From: JBPBQZ01 sp050955105
GTDB taxonomy: Bacteria > Pseudomonadota > Gammaproteobacteria > Burkholderiales > Burkholderiaceae
Reading direction: 5' to 3'
NCBI GenBank assembly: GCA_050955105.1
Contig: JBPBQZ010000068.1
Location: 1 to 22,970, forward strand
DNA length: 22,970 nucleotides
Shown here: in pieces, positions 22,294-22,970 of the stretch
How positions within the stretch are numbered: position 1 is the first letter of the stretch
Layout of the letters: each line of letters begins with the position of its first letter
Notes under the pieces: model-generated
The model's database searches: none
The model's input: the letters and a program-made list of their open reading frames with translations, nothing else
Told to the model about the DNA's origin: nothing
Program-made: the position numbers and the translations under genes

Positions 22294-22970
22294 TCATTCG
22301 GCGCTTCCCGTCGATGCCGGCGCCGCATTGTTCGCGCGCGGCGGCGCGATGCGCACCGCCTGGCCGTCAATGATCGAATCAGGCGGATTGAGCACCACGC
22401 GCTCGTGACCGGTCAGTCCCGAAGCGATCGCTACCCGCGTGCCGTAGTCGGTGCCCAGCACCACCGGCATCAGCTTGATCTTGTTGTCGTCGCCGACCAC
22501 CGCCACGCGTACTCCCTGCGGACGGAACAGCAGCGTATTGCCCGGCAGCAGCACCGCCGGCTGCGCGTCGCGCAGCGCGAAATGAATCTGCGCATATTCG
22601 CCCGACAGCAAGCGCCCCTCGGTGTTCTCGACATCCACCTCCACCAACAGCGTACGCTCAACGGGATCGACCGCGCCTGCACTACGCACCACCACGCCAT
22701 GGAAACGTTTGCCCGGCAACTCGTTCAGCACCAGGTCGGCCTGCAACCCGTCATGTATCTGTCGCGCGTATTCCTGCGGCACGTTCACGTACACACGCAT
22801 GCGCGTATCGTCCGCCAAATGAAATAATTCGTGCGCGGTGCCACCGCTGCCGGCGTCGATCAAGGCGCCGACGTCGGTATTGCGAGCCGTCAGCACACCA
22901 TCGAAGGGCGCATAGATCTTCTCGAACGACTGCAACTTTTCGAGACGCCCGACATTGTGCTGGGCGGCAT
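22294..22970 (-). CDS. HlyD/AcrA-type efflux periplasmic adaptor (RND MFP), C-terminal part, truncated by window edge
   Basis: The frame is open to the right edge; the first visible residues are AAQHNVGRLEKLQSFEKI. IYAPFDGVLTARNTDVGAL then shows the lipoyl-domain half-motif of membrane-fusion adaptors. A beta-barrel domain follows (VYVNVPQEYARQIHDGLQAD), then a membrane-proximal part (GVVVRSAGAVDPVERTLLVEVDV ... RLLSGEYAQIHF), all in the order of AcrA/MdtA proteins. The stop (22294-22296) overlaps a possible NodT start as ATGA. The adaptor would bridge an inner-membrane RND-type pump, presumably encoded further right, to the NodT channel. Confidence 0.88.
   Translation of the reverse strand, partial: AAQHNVGRLEKLQSFEKIYAPFDGVLTARNTDVGALIDAGSGGTAHELFHLADDTRMRVYVNVPQEYARQIHDGLQADLVLNELPGKRFHGVVVRSAGAVDPVERTLLVEVDVENTEGRLLSGEYAQIHFALRDAQPAVLLPGNTLLFRPQGVRVAVVGDDNKIKLMPVVLGTDYGTRVAIASGLTGHERVVLNPPDSIIDGQAVRIAPPRANNAAPASTGSAE

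Overview
The window is GC-rich, densely coded proteobacterial chromosome. The mix of CoA-thioester catabolism genes, a NodT-type efflux lipoprotein, a CPA1 antiporter and an ATP-grasp/alpha-E/transglutaminase cassette suggests a betaproteobacterium, probably Burkholderiales. That placement is inferred from gene content, not from a marker gene. I see no rRNA, tRNA, CRISPR array, insertion sequence, integrase or phage gene.

Region 1 (2-11492) looks like an acyl-CoA catabolic island. It opens with the 3' end of a Na+/H+ antiporter. A rightward pair follows (848-2336): an ACAD10/11-type phosphotransferase and a DUF6285 protein. This arrangement resembles the two-component LvaA/LvaB 4-hydroxyacyl-CoA kinase of levulinate catabolism. 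Facing it is a leftward operon (7552 down to 2390): a second ACAD10/11-type phosphotransferase, an SMP-30/gluconolactonase-like protein, a lipocalin-like (CrtC/AttH, DUF7064/7065-like) protein, a crotonase and a zinc-less quinone oxidoreductase. A FadR-type GntR regulator (7674-8453) lies just upstream of that operon. A divergent MaoC-type hydratase (8893), a second quinone-oxidoreductase-like MDR (9415-10416) and an SDR (10656-11492) follow. FadR-like TGGT-N3-ACCA palindromes sit in front of both kinase units and the hydratase gene, so these genes probably form one regulon. No acyl-CoA dehydrogenase or acyl-CoA synthetase is present, so the pathway is only partly visible.

Region 2 (11557-14771, leftward) is a three-gene cassette: circularly permuted type-2 ATP-grasp, alpha-E (DUF403) and transglutaminase-like protease. 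It is a widespread predicted peptide or amide-bond-forming system whose product is unknown.

Region 3 (15017-20590, leftward) is a second catabolic cluster: an HpcH/HpaI-type aldolase, an SDR, an FAD-dependent dehydrogenase of the fumarate-reductase/ketosteroid-dehydrogenase superfamily, an MmgE/PrpD protein and a SnoaL/NTF2-like protein. The last three genes seem to have their own promoter (consensus -35 TTGACA) overlapped by an inverted repeat. The enzyme set could perform dehydrogenation, (de)hydration, alcohol oxidation and C-C cleavage of an organic acid or its CoA ester. The substrate cannot be named from sequence.

Region 4 (20714 to the window end, leftward) is a NodT-family outer-membrane factor lipoprotein preceded by the 3' part of an HlyD/AcrA-type periplasmic adaptor. 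These are two components of a tripartite efflux pump whose inner-membrane pump must lie beyond the right edge. A short 12-base tandem repeat lies at the start of the NodT gene.
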